From: Chryseobacterium sp. UBA6632
GTDB taxonomy: Bacteria > Bacteroidota > Bacteroidia > Flavobacteriales > Weeksellaceae
Reading direction: 5' to 3'
Assembly (NCBI GenBank): GCA_002455915.1
Contig: DKLU01000489.1
Coordinates: forward strand, 1 to 16,518
DNA length: 16,518 bases
Shown here: in pieces, positions 8,858-16,421 of the stretch
Layout: every line of letters starts with the position of its first letter
Numbering within the stretch: position 1 is the first letter of the stretch
The notes under the pieces: model-generated
Seen by the model: only the letters and a program-made list of their open reading frames with translations
What the model was told of the DNA's origin: nothing
The model's database searches: none
Made by a program: the position numbers and the translations under genes

Positions 8858-10396
8858 TTATTTCGTTTCGCTTACTCTTAAAATATCTCCGAAAACGCCT
8901 CTCGCAGTAACTTTAGCTCCGGCTCCGGCTCCCATGATTACGATTGGATTTTCACCATAACTTTCGGTATAGATCTCGAAGATAGAGTCTGAACCTTTTA
9001 ATTGTCCTAAAGCAGAAGTAGCAGGAACAGAAATCAATTTCACATCAAGCTCGCCTTTTTCTTTCTGTAAATCTCCGTGAAGATCACCAACATATCTTAA
9101 CACATGCTCCGGTTCTTGATCTTCTTTAATTTTTTGATATTCTTCGTCTAATTCTTCCAGTCTTGAAAGGAATTCTGATTTTGAAACAGAAAGTAAATTT
9201 TCAGGAACCAAATTCTGAATGTTAATATCTTCAAATTCATTGATAAGGTCTAATTCTCTGGCTAAAATCAATAATTTTCTGGCAACATCACTTCCAGACA
9301 GATCTTCTCTTGGATCCGGCTCTGTATATCCTTTTTCCAGCGCTTCGTTGATGATTGTAGAAAACTTATCCTCTCTCAACGAAAAATTGTTGAAAACATA
9401 GCTCAATGTTCCTGAGAAAACTCCTTTAATTCTTGTGATATTCTCTCCCGAAAGGTGTAGCAATTTAATCGTATCAATTAATGGCAAACCTGCACCAACA
9501 TTGGTTTCGTATAAATATTTCTTTTTATTTTTCTCTAAAGATTTTCTTAAATTTCTATAAGTGGCAATCGGCAGCGTATTATAAATTTTGTTGGAAGAAA
9601 CAATATCAAAACCGTTATCCACAAACGCATCATAATGCTTCACAAAATCTTTACTCGCCGTATTATCTACCATTACCAGATTTTCCAGATGGTGCTCTTT
9701 TGCATATCCGATCAGGCTTTCAATGCTGGAATCTGTTTGAGAATAATTAACCTTCTGTCTCCAGTCGCTTCCAAAACCGCCTTTGTTCAAAGCCATTTTT
9801 TTTGAATTAACAATCGCTACAATTTTAAGCTGCAATCTTTTACGTTTCAAAATATCGTGTTCAGAATCTAAAATCTGTTCCACCAACGTTCCGCCCACAT
9901 TTCCGTGACCGATTAATGCCAAATGAACGACTTTCGGTTTTCCGTAAATTTCAGTTTCAACAATATTTTTTGCAATTTCTGTCTGATTATCGGTTACCAC
10001 GATATTTACTCTTCCCGCCGAAGCAATTTGATTCAACAAAAGCGGAAATATTTTATTTCTCTGAAGTTCAGAAAGTATTTTGCTATAATTTTCCGAAACG
10101 AAACCAATAACCGCCACATTACTGATATTGTAAATATTGCTTACCGCTCCGTTCGATTTTTCTTTTTTAAATTCTTCCTGCAGCACACGCACTGCATCTT
10201 CCGCATCTTTTTCATCTACCAAAACAGAAATTCCGTTTTCAATAGCCTGCTGAGAAATTACGCCAACGCTTATTCCTTCTTCATTTAATACTTTGAAAAT
10301 TCGGGAATCGATGCCGATGTGTCCTAAAAAGTCTTTCCCTTCAAAGTTTACCAGCGCTTTGTTTCGATAAATGTTTATCGTATCTGATGTTGTCAT
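8858..10396 (-). CDS. hom: Homoserine dehydrogenase with N-terminal ACT domains (ThrA lacking the kinase)
   Basis: Reduces aspartate semialdehyde to homoserine with NAD(P)H, the branch point toward threonine and methionine. The 512-residue protein looks like bifunctional ThrA from which the ~300-residue aspartokinase catalytic domain is absent. Two aspartokinase-type ACT subdomains remain, at about 10-76 (ALVNFEG...GISVGVISQQAIENGISVLVDE) and 92-152. The dehydrogenase follows: Rossmann motif IGHGNVGG (162-169), SSNK (267-270), ETNVGAGLPLIDT (297-309), FSGTLSYVFN (327-336) and GYTEPDPREDLSGSDVARK (356-374), whose Asp370 and Lys374 match the substrate/catalytic residues of the family. The ATG at 10396 overlaps the metX stop as ATGA, so the two are translationally coupled. 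The retained ACT pair suggests amino-acid feedback, but the effector is unknown. Because it sits under a SAM riboswitch it is probably the methionine-dedicated enzyme, with a full ThrA expected elsewhere in the genome. Confidence 0.92.
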   Translation of the reverse strand: MTTSDTINIYRNKALVNFEGKDFLGHIGIDSRIFKVLNEEGISVGVISQQAIENGISVLVDEKDAEDAVRVLQEEFKKEKSNGAVSNIYNISNVAVIGFVSENYSKILSELQRNKIFPLLLNQIASAGRVNIVVTDNQTEIAKNIVETEIYGKPKVVHLALIGHGNVGGTLVEQILDSEHDILKRKRLQLKIVAIVNSKKMALNKGGFGSDWRQKVNYSQTDSSIESLIGYAKEHHLENLVMVDNTASKDFVKHYDAFVDNGFDIVSSNKIYNTLPIATYRNLRKSLEKNKKKYLYETNVGAGLPLIDTIKLLHLSGENITRIKGVFSGTLSYVFNNFSLREDKFSTIINEALEKGYTEPDPREDLSGSDVARKLLILARELDLINEFEDINIQNLVPENLLSVSKSEFLSRLEELDEEYQKIKEDQEPEHVLRYVGDLHGDLQKEKGELDVKLISVPATSALGQLKGSDSIFEIYTESYGENPIVIMGAGAGAKVTARGVFGDILRVSETK

Positions 10397-11337
10397 ATAT
10401 TCAGAATAAGTTTTATGATATTATTTAATTGTTTATATTCCATTAAAAAGGCGTCGTGCCCATGAATTGAGGTGATCTCGTGATAAAAAACATTTTCCTT
10501 TTTCTCTTTCAGCTTTTCAAAACACCTTCGAATTTCAGAAGCCGGGAAAAACAAATCTGTATCTACAGAGATCATGTGCATTCGTGCCTGAATTTTTTCC
10601 AATTGAGATTCATCAACATTCAAATTCATCAGTAAATAATTCATCAGCTTGTAAGACTTTAAACTAAATCGTCCGTTTAAAGAATTTCCGTGATAAATCA
10701 GCCAATCTTCTGATTCCAATCTTTGTTTTTCCTGATTGTATTTATTTTGAAATCTATCATTTAACGATTCCGGTGTTCGGTAACACAACATGGCATGAAT
10801 TCTTGCTTTTTGCAAAGGTTCATTTTCTTGATTTAATAAAAATTTCTGAACCAGACATTGTGCGTGAAGCCAATCGTGGGTTTTATAATCACAGGCAATA
10901 GGAATGAAAATTTCGGCAAGATTTGGCTTTTTCACCAACATTTCCCAACCGATTCCTCCTCCCAAAGAGCCCCCAATAATGGCGTATAAACTTGTAATAT
11001 GTAAACTTTCAAGCCCTTGTAAAAAGATATTAGCAATATCTGAAGGCGTGAAATCTTCGTATTCATCAATTAAAAAATCATCAAATCCGTTTCCGGGAAT
11101 ATTGAAGCACAGAATCGTATATTTATTTGTATCAATAACCTGACCTTCACCAATTAATTGTTTCCACCAGCCTTTATCACCGGAAACATTAGAATTTCCC
11201 GTTAAAGCATGATTAACTAAAATGATAGGTGACGAAAACAAGTCTTGCCCGAAAAGCTGATAGCTCAACGAGATATGATATTCCTTACCGGAATTTGTTT
11301 GATACGAAAGATTAATATAGTTTAATTCTGTTTTCAA
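10393..11337 (-). CDS. metX: Homoserine O-acyltransferase (MetX family)
   Basis: Alpha/beta-hydrolase-fold enzyme that transfers an acetyl (or succinyl) group from CoA to homoserine. Numbering from the TTG at 11337 (314 residues), it has NHALTG (42-47), the nucleophile elbow GGSLGGG (122-128, Ser124), VDTDLFFP (258-265, Asp261) and IHGHDAFLMEY (291-301, with His294 the likely triad His). It is shorter than most MetX (about 350-380) because the lid region around 190-235 is compact. No ATG fits the N-terminus. A GTG at 11376 would give 327 residues, but the family domain begins just after the TTG, and the TTG is buried in the hairpin that appears to be the riboswitch output, so I favour it. Acetyl versus succinyl specificity cannot be assigned, since MetX homologues of both kinds are known. 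It is the first gene of the operon. Confidence 0.9.
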   Translation of the reverse strand: MKTELNYINLSYQTNSGKEYHISLSYQLFGQDLFSSPIILVNHALTGNSNVSGDKGWWKQLIGEGQVIDTNKYTILCFNIPGNGFDDFLIDEYEDFTPSDIANIFLQGLESLHITSLYAIIGGSLGGGIGWEMLVKKPNLAEIFIPIACDYKTHDWLHAQCLVQKFLLNQENEPLQKARIHAMLCYRTPESLNDRFQNKYNQEKQRLESEDWLIYHGNSLNGRFSLKSYKLMNYLLMNLNVDESQLEKIQARMHMISVDTDLFFPASEIRRCFEKLKEKKENVFYHEITSIHGHDAFLMEYKQLNNIIKLILNI

Positions 11338-11366
11338 TTCTATTATACTTTTTGATAATACAATTG
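11335..11366 (-). promoter_or_regulatory. Start-codon-sequestering hairpin (putative riboswitch expression platform)
   Basis: On the minus strand, the 12-nt arms CAATTGTATTAT (11366-11355) and ATAATAGAATTG (11346-11335) pair at 11 of 12 positions (one G-G mismatch) around an 8-nt loop. The 3' arm ends in the TTG proposed as the metX start. GTATTATC (11361-11354), in the 5' arm and loop, can instead pair with GATAACTAC (11409-11401), which contains the 3' strand of riboswitch helix P1, with one bulged C. This mutually exclusive pairing is what a translational SAM OFF-switch needs. AU-rich sequence makes chance pairing a real alternative. Confidence 0.5.
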
Positions 11367-11403
11367 AAAATGCCACAGGAAATGGCTGAAAAAAGATTCA
11401 GTA

Positions 11404-11507
11404 GTTATCTGTCCAAAATAATTTTGGTAGAACGTAGCACCTTCTTCGCTTGCGCAAAGGGTTGCTAAGGTTTCACAGGGTCTAATCCCTCAACCTTTCT
11501 TGATAAC
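11404..11507 (-). promoter_or_regulatory. SAM-I (S-box) riboswitch aptamer
   Basis: On the minus strand the sequence follows the S-box consensus closely. P1 is GTTATC (11507-11502) with GATAAC (11409-11404). P2 follows, with the conserved AAGAAAGG...GAGGGATTAGACCCT core, then GTGAAACCTTAGCAACC. P3 is CTTTGC-GCAA-GCGAAG, six pairs closed by a GNRA tetraloop. The AAGGTGCTA joining segment follows, and P4 is CCAAAA-TTA-TTTTGG (11427-11413). S-adenosylmethionine binding would stabilise P1. Its location 67 nt before the proposed metX start, at the head of seven genes of which six are methionine-pathway genes, matches the expected feedback role. No stem with a U-run follows, so transcription attenuation looks unlikely. 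Confidence 0.95.
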
Positions 11508-11536
11508 ATTTTCAATATTTGAATGATCGAATGGTG

Positions 11537-11544
11537 CAAAGATA
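11537..11544 (-). promoter_or_regulatory. Promoter -7 element of the methionine operon
   Basis: TATCTTTG on the minus strand is an exact match to the Bacteroidota -7 consensus TAnnTTTG. Transcription would start near 11530, about 23 nt before riboswitch helix P1, giving a leader of roughly 190 nt. No clear TTG -33 box is found at the usual spacing; that region is AT-only. Confidence 0.6.
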
Positions 11545-11647
11545 AAACATTTCTTTTAAATATTTATAAAAATTTAATTTAATATTCGAAACACTGATAA
11601 ACAAAAGGTTTCCACGCCAATATTAACTATTTTTCAGATTAGGGAAG

Positions 11648-11678
11648 TTGGAATTTTTTATCAAAAAAACTAACTTCG
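11648..11678 (+). promoter_or_regulatory. Candidate promoter of the glucosidase gene
   Basis: A -33 TTG (11648-11650) and a -7-like TAACTTCG (11671-11678, one mismatch to TAnnTTTG) are separated by 20 nt, within the flavobacterial range. The start of transcription would be near 11685, leaving a very short leader before the ATG at 11698. The 321-nt divergent region thus holds both promoters and the riboswitch. Confidence 0.45.
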
Positions 11679-11697
11679 TATGGAAAATTGATGAAAT

Positions 11698-14313
11698 ATG
11701 ATTGCCGAAAAACAAAGATTACAAGATAAAAACTGGAAAAACTGGGGACCTTACGTAAGCAACCGCCAATGGGGAAATGTACGGGAAGACTACAGCTCCA
11801 ACGGCGATGCATGGAATTTCGCCAATCATAATACTGCCGAAAGCTATGCCTATCGTTGGGGTGAAGAAGGTATTGCCGGAATCTCTGATGTGAAGCAGCT
11901 TTTCTGTTTTGCCCTTTCCTTCTGGAATAAGAAAGATAAAAGGGTAAAAGAGCGATTCTTCGGGCTGAGCAATCCTCAAGGAAATCACGGAGAAGACATT
12001 AAGGAAATTTTTTATTATCTGGATAATACGCCTACCCATAGCTATATGAAGCTGGTGTACAAATATCCTATCAACGCATTTCCGTATGATGACATTCGTG
12101 CTGAAAATGCCAGAAGAAGCAAAAAAGAACCTGAATACGAGATCATCGACACAAGAATTTTTGATAACGATGAATATTTTGATATTTTTATTGAATATGC
12201 CAAGGCTGAGCATAATGATATTTTGGTTCGCGTTACCGTTTGCAACAGAAGTCAGATGGATGCGCCTATTGTGGTGATCCCGACGATTTGGTTCAGAAAT
12301 AACTGGAAATGGGGTTATAACACGTATAAAGGTCAAACGAATGCTGCTCAGGAAGGCTGTATCAATATTAATCACGACAGTATTTCCATCAAAAAACTGT
12401 ATTCGCGAAATATGAATGCGGAAAGTGTTTTCTGTGATAATGAAACCAATGCTCCGAAATTATATGGTTCCCCGTATCCCGGAAATACCTATTACAAAGA
12501 CGGAATTAACGATTATATCACTTACGGAAGCAATACAGTAAATCCTGAAAAAAGAGGTTCCAAAGCTTCATTTATAGTAGATGAAATAATTGCTGCGGGA
12601 GCATCTAAAACTTTTGATTTCAGATTGTCACCCGACGAACTGGATAATCCTTTTTCTCAGTTTGATGAAATTTTAAACAACAGAATTGATGAAGCCAATG
12701 AATTTTATAATGAAATTCAGAATGATGTAACGAACGACGATGAAAAAAATGTACAAAGACAGGCTTTTGCAGGTCTACTTTGGAACAAACAGTTTTATCA
12801 TTACAATGTCGGAAAATGGCTGAAAGGTGATCCGAATTTCGAAGCTCCGAGAGACTTCAACAATTATGTAAGAAATACGGAATGGAATCATCTTCATAAT
12901 AAAGATATTATCTCCATGCCCGATAAATGGGAATATCCTTGGTATGCGACCTGGGACTTAGCCTTCCACTGTGTTCCGTTTGCAATTATTGATGCTGAAT
13001 TTGCGAAAGGACAGCTCCTCTTATTAACAAAGGAATGGTATATGCACCCGAACGGGCAGCTTCCGGCTTACGAATGGAATTTGAGTGATGTAAACCCGCC
13101 AGTTCATGCATGGTCATGCTTTAGAGTTTTTAAAATTGATGAAAAGCAAAACGGAAAGCCCGATCTTTTATTCTTAGAAAAAGTTTTCCAAAAATTATTG
13201 CTGAATTTCACTTGGTGGGTTAACCGAAAAGATAAAAACGGCAAAAATATTTTTGGTGGAGGCTTTCTTGGGCTTGATAATATCGGTGCATTTGACCGAA
13301 ATACAGTTTTACAGGACGGACAACACCTTGAGCAAGCCGACGGAACGAGTTGGATGGCCATGTACGCGCTGAATATGATGCGAATTGCAATGGAACTCGC
13401 TCAGTATTATCAGGTGTATGAAGATATGGCGATCAAATTTTTTGAGCACTATCTTTATATTGCCGAAGCGATGGAAAATCTGGGTGATGGAAAAGAGGGT
13501 CTTTGGAACGAAGAAGACGGATTTTTCTACGATGTACTTCAACTGGGAAATGGAGACAGCGTTTCTTTGCGATTGAGAAGTATCGTTGGTTTAATTCCCA
13601 TGTTTGCAGTAGAAATTGTAGACCATCATTTATTGGAAAAAATGCCGAATTTCCAAGCAAGAATGGAATGGGTTCTAAAGAATAAACCTGAATTAACAAA
13701 ACTTGTTTCACATTGGGATGAGGAAGGTCACGGAAGAAAGCACCTGATGAGTATTCTCCGTAAGAACCGTTTAACAAAAGTATTAACAAGAATGCTTGAC
13801 GAAAACGAGTTTTTAAGTCAATATGGAATTCGTGCGATGTCAAAAGTATATGAAGAAAATCCGTTTGTATTTTCAGTTCATGGTAATGAAAATGTGGTTT
13901 ATTACACGCCTGCAGAAAGTGACAGTCGAATGTTTGGCGGAAATAGCAACTGGCGCGGACCGATTTGGTTCCCAATCAACTTTTTAATTGTTGAAAGTTT
14001 GCAGCGTTTTCATTTTTATTACGGAAACAGCCTGAAAGTAGAACTTCCGACGGGAAGTGGAGACAAGAGAAATCTTGATGAAGTCGCTCATGATATCAGC
14101 AATAGATTATGCTCTATTTTTCTGAAAGACGAATTTGGACAGAGACCTTTCAACGGTGGAAATGCAAAATTTAATTATGATGAAAACTTTAAAGATTACA
14201 TCACATTCTTTGAATATTTTCATGGAGATAACGGTCGCGGAGTCGGTGCTTCCCATCAAACAGGATGGACGGCAACAGTCGCCAAATTGATGAAACCAAG
14301 ATTAACAGTATAG
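11698..14313 (+). CDS. GH63 / MGH1-like glucosidase
   Basis: Large (alpha/alpha)6-barrel glycoside hydrolase of the GH63 group that includes processing alpha-glucosidase relatives and mannosylglycerate-hydrolase-like enzymes. The 871 residues begin NWKNWGPYVSNRQWGNVREDY, and AESYAYRWGEEGIAGISD follows near 47-64. Further conserved blocks are GNHGEDIKEIFYYLDNTPTHSYMK, the catalytic-region WYATWDLAFH (416-425, Asp420 the likely general acid), HPNGQLPAYEWNLSDVNPP, SNWRGPIWFPINF and FFEYFHGDNG (837-846) with GASHQTGWTA near the C-terminus. There is no signal peptide, so it should be cytoplasmic and act on imported or internal oligosaccharides; the substrate is unknown. The ATG at 11698 is forced, because an in-frame TGA lies two codons upstream. 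It is divergent from the methionine operon and has its own terminator, with no carbohydrate transport genes nearby. Confidence 0.92.
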   Translation: MIAEKQRLQDKNWKNWGPYVSNRQWGNVREDYSSNGDAWNFANHNTAESYAYRWGEEGIAGISDVKQLFCFALSFWNKKDKRVKERFFGLSNPQGNHGEDIKEIFYYLDNTPTHSYMKLVYKYPINAFPYDDIRAENARRSKKEPEYEIIDTRIFDNDEYFDIFIEYAKAEHNDILVRVTVCNRSQMDAPIVVIPTIWFRNNWKWGYNTYKGQTNAAQEGCININHDSISIKKLYSRNMNAESVFCDNETNAPKLYGSPYPGNTYYKDGINDYITYGSNTVNPEKRGSKASFIVDEIIAAGASKTFDFRLSPDELDNPFSQFDEILNNRIDEANEFYNEIQNDVTNDDEKNVQRQAFAGLLWNKQFYHYNVGKWLKGDPNFEAPRDFNNYVRNTEWNHLHNKDIISMPDKWEYPWYATWDLAFHCVPFAIIDAEFAKGQLLLLTKEWYMHPNGQLPAYEWNLSDVNPPVHAWSCFRVFKIDEKQNGKPDLLFLEKVFQKLLLNFTWWVNRKDKNGKNIFGGGFLGLDNIGAFDRNTVLQDGQHLEQADGTSWMAMYALNMMRIAMELAQYYQVYEDMAIKFFEHYLYIAEAMENLGDGKEGLWNEEDGFFYDVLQLGNGDSVSLRLRSIVGLIPMFAVEIVDHHLLEKMPNFQARMEWVLKNKPELTKLVSHWDEEGHGRKHLMSILRKNRLTKVLTRMLDENEFLSQYGIRAMSKVYEENPFVFSVHGNENVVYYTPAESDSRMFGGNSNWRGPIWFPINFLIVESLQRFHFYYGNSLKVELPTGSGDKRNLDEVAHDISNRLCSIFLKDEFGQRPFNGGNAKFNYDENFKDYITFFEYFHGDNGRGVGASHQTGWTATVAKLMKPRLTV

Positions 14314-14317
14314 ATAT

Positions 14318-14343
14318 AAGCCTCTTTTTAAAGGGGCTTTTTT
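14318..14343 (+). terminator. Rho-independent terminator of the glucosidase gene
   Basis: AAGCCTCTTT (14318-14327) pairs with AAAGGGGCTT (14330-14339), ten positions with one G-T, followed by a run of T to 14343. It begins 5 nt after the glucosidase stop codon. Confidence 0.85.
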
Positions 14344-14417
14344 ACGTTTATATTTTATCATTTTCAAATTTATTAACTTAAAAGTGAGATATTTAAATGT
14401 ATGTATATTTTCAAAAT

Positions 14418-14519
14418 AATAACAGAAAAAGAAACTTTCACGAAGAAAGTCTTTAAGAATTAATCATTGGGTTAATTTCAATCTTCATGCAGCTCACAAG
14501 TTTTTGTGGGCTGTTTTTA
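14418..14519 (+). ncRNA. Candidate small RNA: three hairpins ending in a terminator
   Basis: Between two terminators lies about 100 nt of structured DNA with no ORF. Hairpin 1 is ACTTTC-ACGAA-GAAAGT (14434-14450), extended by AAAG/CTTT across a 2-nt bulge. Hairpin 2 is AATTAA / TTAATT (14458-14477). Hairpin 3 is the terminator at 14490-14518. A TATATTTT box (14404-14411), one mismatch from TAnnTTTG, would place a start near 14418, though no TTG -33 is evident. Alternatives are a back-up terminator region for the glucosidase or chance AT-rich structure. I do not recognise a known RNA family. Confidence 0.3.
14490..14519 (+). terminator. Second rho-independent terminator
   Basis: CAGCTCACA (14490-14498) and TGTGGGCTG (14505-14513) form a 9-bp stem with one G-T pair and a 6-nt loop, followed by five T residues. 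It works only in the plus direction. It is about 150 nt beyond the glucosidase terminator and over 100 nt before the promoter of the next gene, so what it terminates is unclear. Its position also makes the in-frame ATG at 14487 a poor start for the downstream gene. Confidence 0.75.
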
Positions 14520-14621
14520 TTTTCTCAGTATAGGTTTTATAACAACACAAACAAGACATACTATAATTTATTAGCTATTCAGCTTATATCATTAAAATTT
14601 AACATCAATTTAAGTTATATA

Positions 14622-14653
14622 TTGAAATATTTACATGAAAACGCTTATATTAG
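14622..14653 (+). promoter_or_regulatory. Candidate promoter of the T9SS cargo gene
   Basis: TTG (14622-14624) and TATATTAG (14646-14653, one mismatch to TAnnTTTG) are spaced 21 nt apart. A start near 14660 leaves a leader of about 19 nt before the ATG at 14679. No other element was identified between the second terminator and this point. Confidence 0.4.
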
Positions 14654-14678
14654 CGCTATAAAACTAAAAAAGTATTTT

Positions 14679-16367
14679 ATGAAAGGAAAATTACTACCTC
14701 TTTCAGGCTTACTTCTTACCAGCCTGTTTATCAACACCATGAAAGCTCAGGAATATCAACCCATCGGAATCCAGTCAGGATTTAATGCTGATGTGATTGC
14801 TAACGGTGTTGGAGCCGCTTCTACTTCAACAAGTACCGATGTAGATGGTGTGAGCTACGCCTTTATTTCAAGAGATTTTCAACTTACTTCAAGCAGTACT
14901 GCACTTACGTACGGTCTTCCTATAAGCGGAAACTTTACTTCCGCAGTAGCTTCAACACCGGGATTGACTTATCAGTTAGCTTCTTACAGCTCAAACAATT
15001 CTCTAAGATTAGAAGCTTCAGGAGATTCAGGAACATTAATATTCGCAACTCCTCTTAAAGCGATAAGCCTTTATATGTTGGCAACAGGAGGAAGTGGTGC
15101 TTGTACGGTAGACGTTACGGTAAACTTTACCGATAATACCACACAAACCCTTAGCGGAAATAGTATTTCAGACTGGTACGGAGGTACCAACTATGCTATC
15201 CAGGGAATTGGCAGAATTAATTTAAACAACAACGTTCTTGAATCAGGAAACGGAACAAATCCTAGATTATATCAAATTCCTTTAGCCATTGACGCTACAA
15301 ACCAAAACAAAGAAATACAAAGTGTTACGGTAACAAAATCTGGAACGGGAGGAATTCCTAATATTTTTGCGTTTTCGGCAGACGCTTTCAACCCTTGCCT
15401 TGCGCCTACCAATATTTCAGCAACCACAACGCCTACAAGTGCTACCGTAAACTGGACGGCATCTGCGAGTAATCCTTCTTCAGGATATCAGTACTATTAC
15501 AGTACTTCGCCAACTCCACCTACAACTACAACGAATCCTTCTGGAAGTGTAGCAGCAGGAAGTACGTCTGTTACCCTAGATAACTTAACAACAGGACAAA
15601 CCTATTATTTTTGGATAAGATCAAATTGTGGAGGTTCATCATATGGATTCTGGAAGTCACAATCATTTACCACTGGTGAAGTTCCTGTAACATTTACATT
15701 AGGAGACATTAATACAGAATATGTTGGTGATAATAATCCTACCAATACTTCTACATCCAGTTGCCCAGGAACTCTTACGGTTAACGTACCGACAGGTTAT
15801 AAAATAAAATCTACAAAAGTTTCATATACCATGACCGCGCAATCTGGAGCATGGATGTCTGAACAAAGAAGTCTTTTGGTATGTACTACCAACGGTACAG
15901 CAGAAACAGATGTGGCAGCGGGGGTAAGCAGCAACGCAGGAACATATTCTTACAACAGATCAGATTTAACATTGGCAAATGGTCTTACAGGAGCTGTTAA
16001 TTTTGAATTGAGAGCATGGAGAAAATGGGGTGGAGAAAACCTTGGCTGTGATGCATCTTATAATAAAGTAAATGATGGCAGCTGGAAGGTAACTGTCATT
16101 TTAGAACCTCTTAATTTATCTACAAACGAAGCAAAAGCAGAGAAGAAAATTGCAGCATTCCCTAATCCTTTCACAGATATTTTACGCATCGAAAAATCTG
16201 AAAATGTAAAACGTGCAACGCTTACAGATCTTTCAGGAGTAGCCGTAAAAGTAATCGACAAACCTTCTTCAACATTACAATTAGACGGAATAAAAACAGG
16301 CGTTTATATTCTATCATTGAATTTAAAAGACGGTTCTGTTCAAACACAAAAAGTAATCAAAAAATAA
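14679..16367 (+). CDS. Secreted Fn3-domain protein with T9SS type A sorting domain
   Basis: A 562-residue exported protein of unknown function. Residues 1-24 are a signal peptide (MKGK, a hydrophobic run, then KAQ before Glu25). Residues ~25-240 form a Ser/Thr/Gly-rich beta region I do not recognise, containing VDVTVNFTDNTTQTL and ending NPCLAP. Residues ~241-332 are a fibronectin type III domain (TSATVNWTAS; TSVTLDNLTTGQTYYFWIR). Residues ~335-473 form another beta domain with cysteines and GAWMSEQRSLLVCTTNG. Residues ~490-562 are a T9SS type A sorting domain: FPNPFTD near 494, GVYILSLNLKDG, and a basic end QTQKVIKK. The protein should cross the outer membrane by the type IX system and be anchored or released. 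The open frame extends back to an ATG at 14487, but I use 14679 because the signal peptide begins there and the extension overlaps a terminator. Confidence 0.9.
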   Translation: MKGKLLPLSGLLLTSLFINTMKAQEYQPIGIQSGFNADVIANGVGAASTSTSTDVDGVSYAFISRDFQLTSSSTALTYGLPISGNFTSAVASTPGLTYQLASYSSNNSLRLEASGDSGTLIFATPLKAISLYMLATGGSGACTVDVTVNFTDNTTQTLSGNSISDWYGGTNYAIQGIGRINLNNNVLESGNGTNPRLYQIPLAIDATNQNKEIQSVTVTKSGTGGIPNIFAFSADAFNPCLAPTNISATTTPTSATVNWTASASNPSSGYQYYYSTSPTPPTTTTNPSGSVAAGSTSVTLDNLTTGQTYYFWIRSNCGGSSYGFWKSQSFTTGEVPVTFTLGDINTEYVGDNNPTNTSTSSCPGTLTVNVPTGYKIKSTKVSYTMTAQSGAWMSEQRSLLVCTTNGTAETDVAAGVSSNAGTYSYNRSDLTLANGLTGAVNFELRAWRKWGGENLGCDASYNKVNDGSWKVTVILEPLNLSTNEAKAEKKIAAFPNPFTDILRIEKSENVKRATLTDLSGVAVKVIDKPSSTLQLDGIKTGVYILSLNLKDGSVQTQKVIKK

Positions 16368-16390
16368 CCATAAACTTTATAATTAAACAG

Positions 16391-16421
16391 AAATGCCGGA
16401 CAATTACTGTCCGGCATTTTT
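16391..16421 (+). terminator. Rho-independent terminator of the T9SS cargo gene
   Basis: A perfect 12-bp stem AAATGCCGGACA / TGTCCGGCATTT with an ATTAC loop runs into five T residues (16417-16421). It begins 23 nt after the stop codon. The minus strand reads only three T residues after the stem, so it mainly serves the plus strand. Confidence 0.9.

Noticed and set aside
9923..10288. Plus-strand open frame inside the homoserine dehydrogenase
   Set aside because: Antisense shadow of a gene with intact motifs; composition is low-complexity Phe/Tyr/Asn.
11338..11376. GTG start of metX
   Set aside because: Possible, but it would place the riboswitch-linked hairpin inside the coding sequence, and the added 13 residues lie outside the MetX domain. 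Kept as an alternative only.
11719..12375. Minus-strand open frames inside the glucosidase (also 13433-13975)
   Set aside because: They are antisense shadows of a strongly conserved GH63 gene and encode nothing recognisable.
14487..14678. N-terminal extension of 64 residues on the T9SS cargo protein
   Set aside because: The upstream ATG lies at the foot of a terminator stem, the extension has no protein-like character, and a proper signal peptide starts at 14679.
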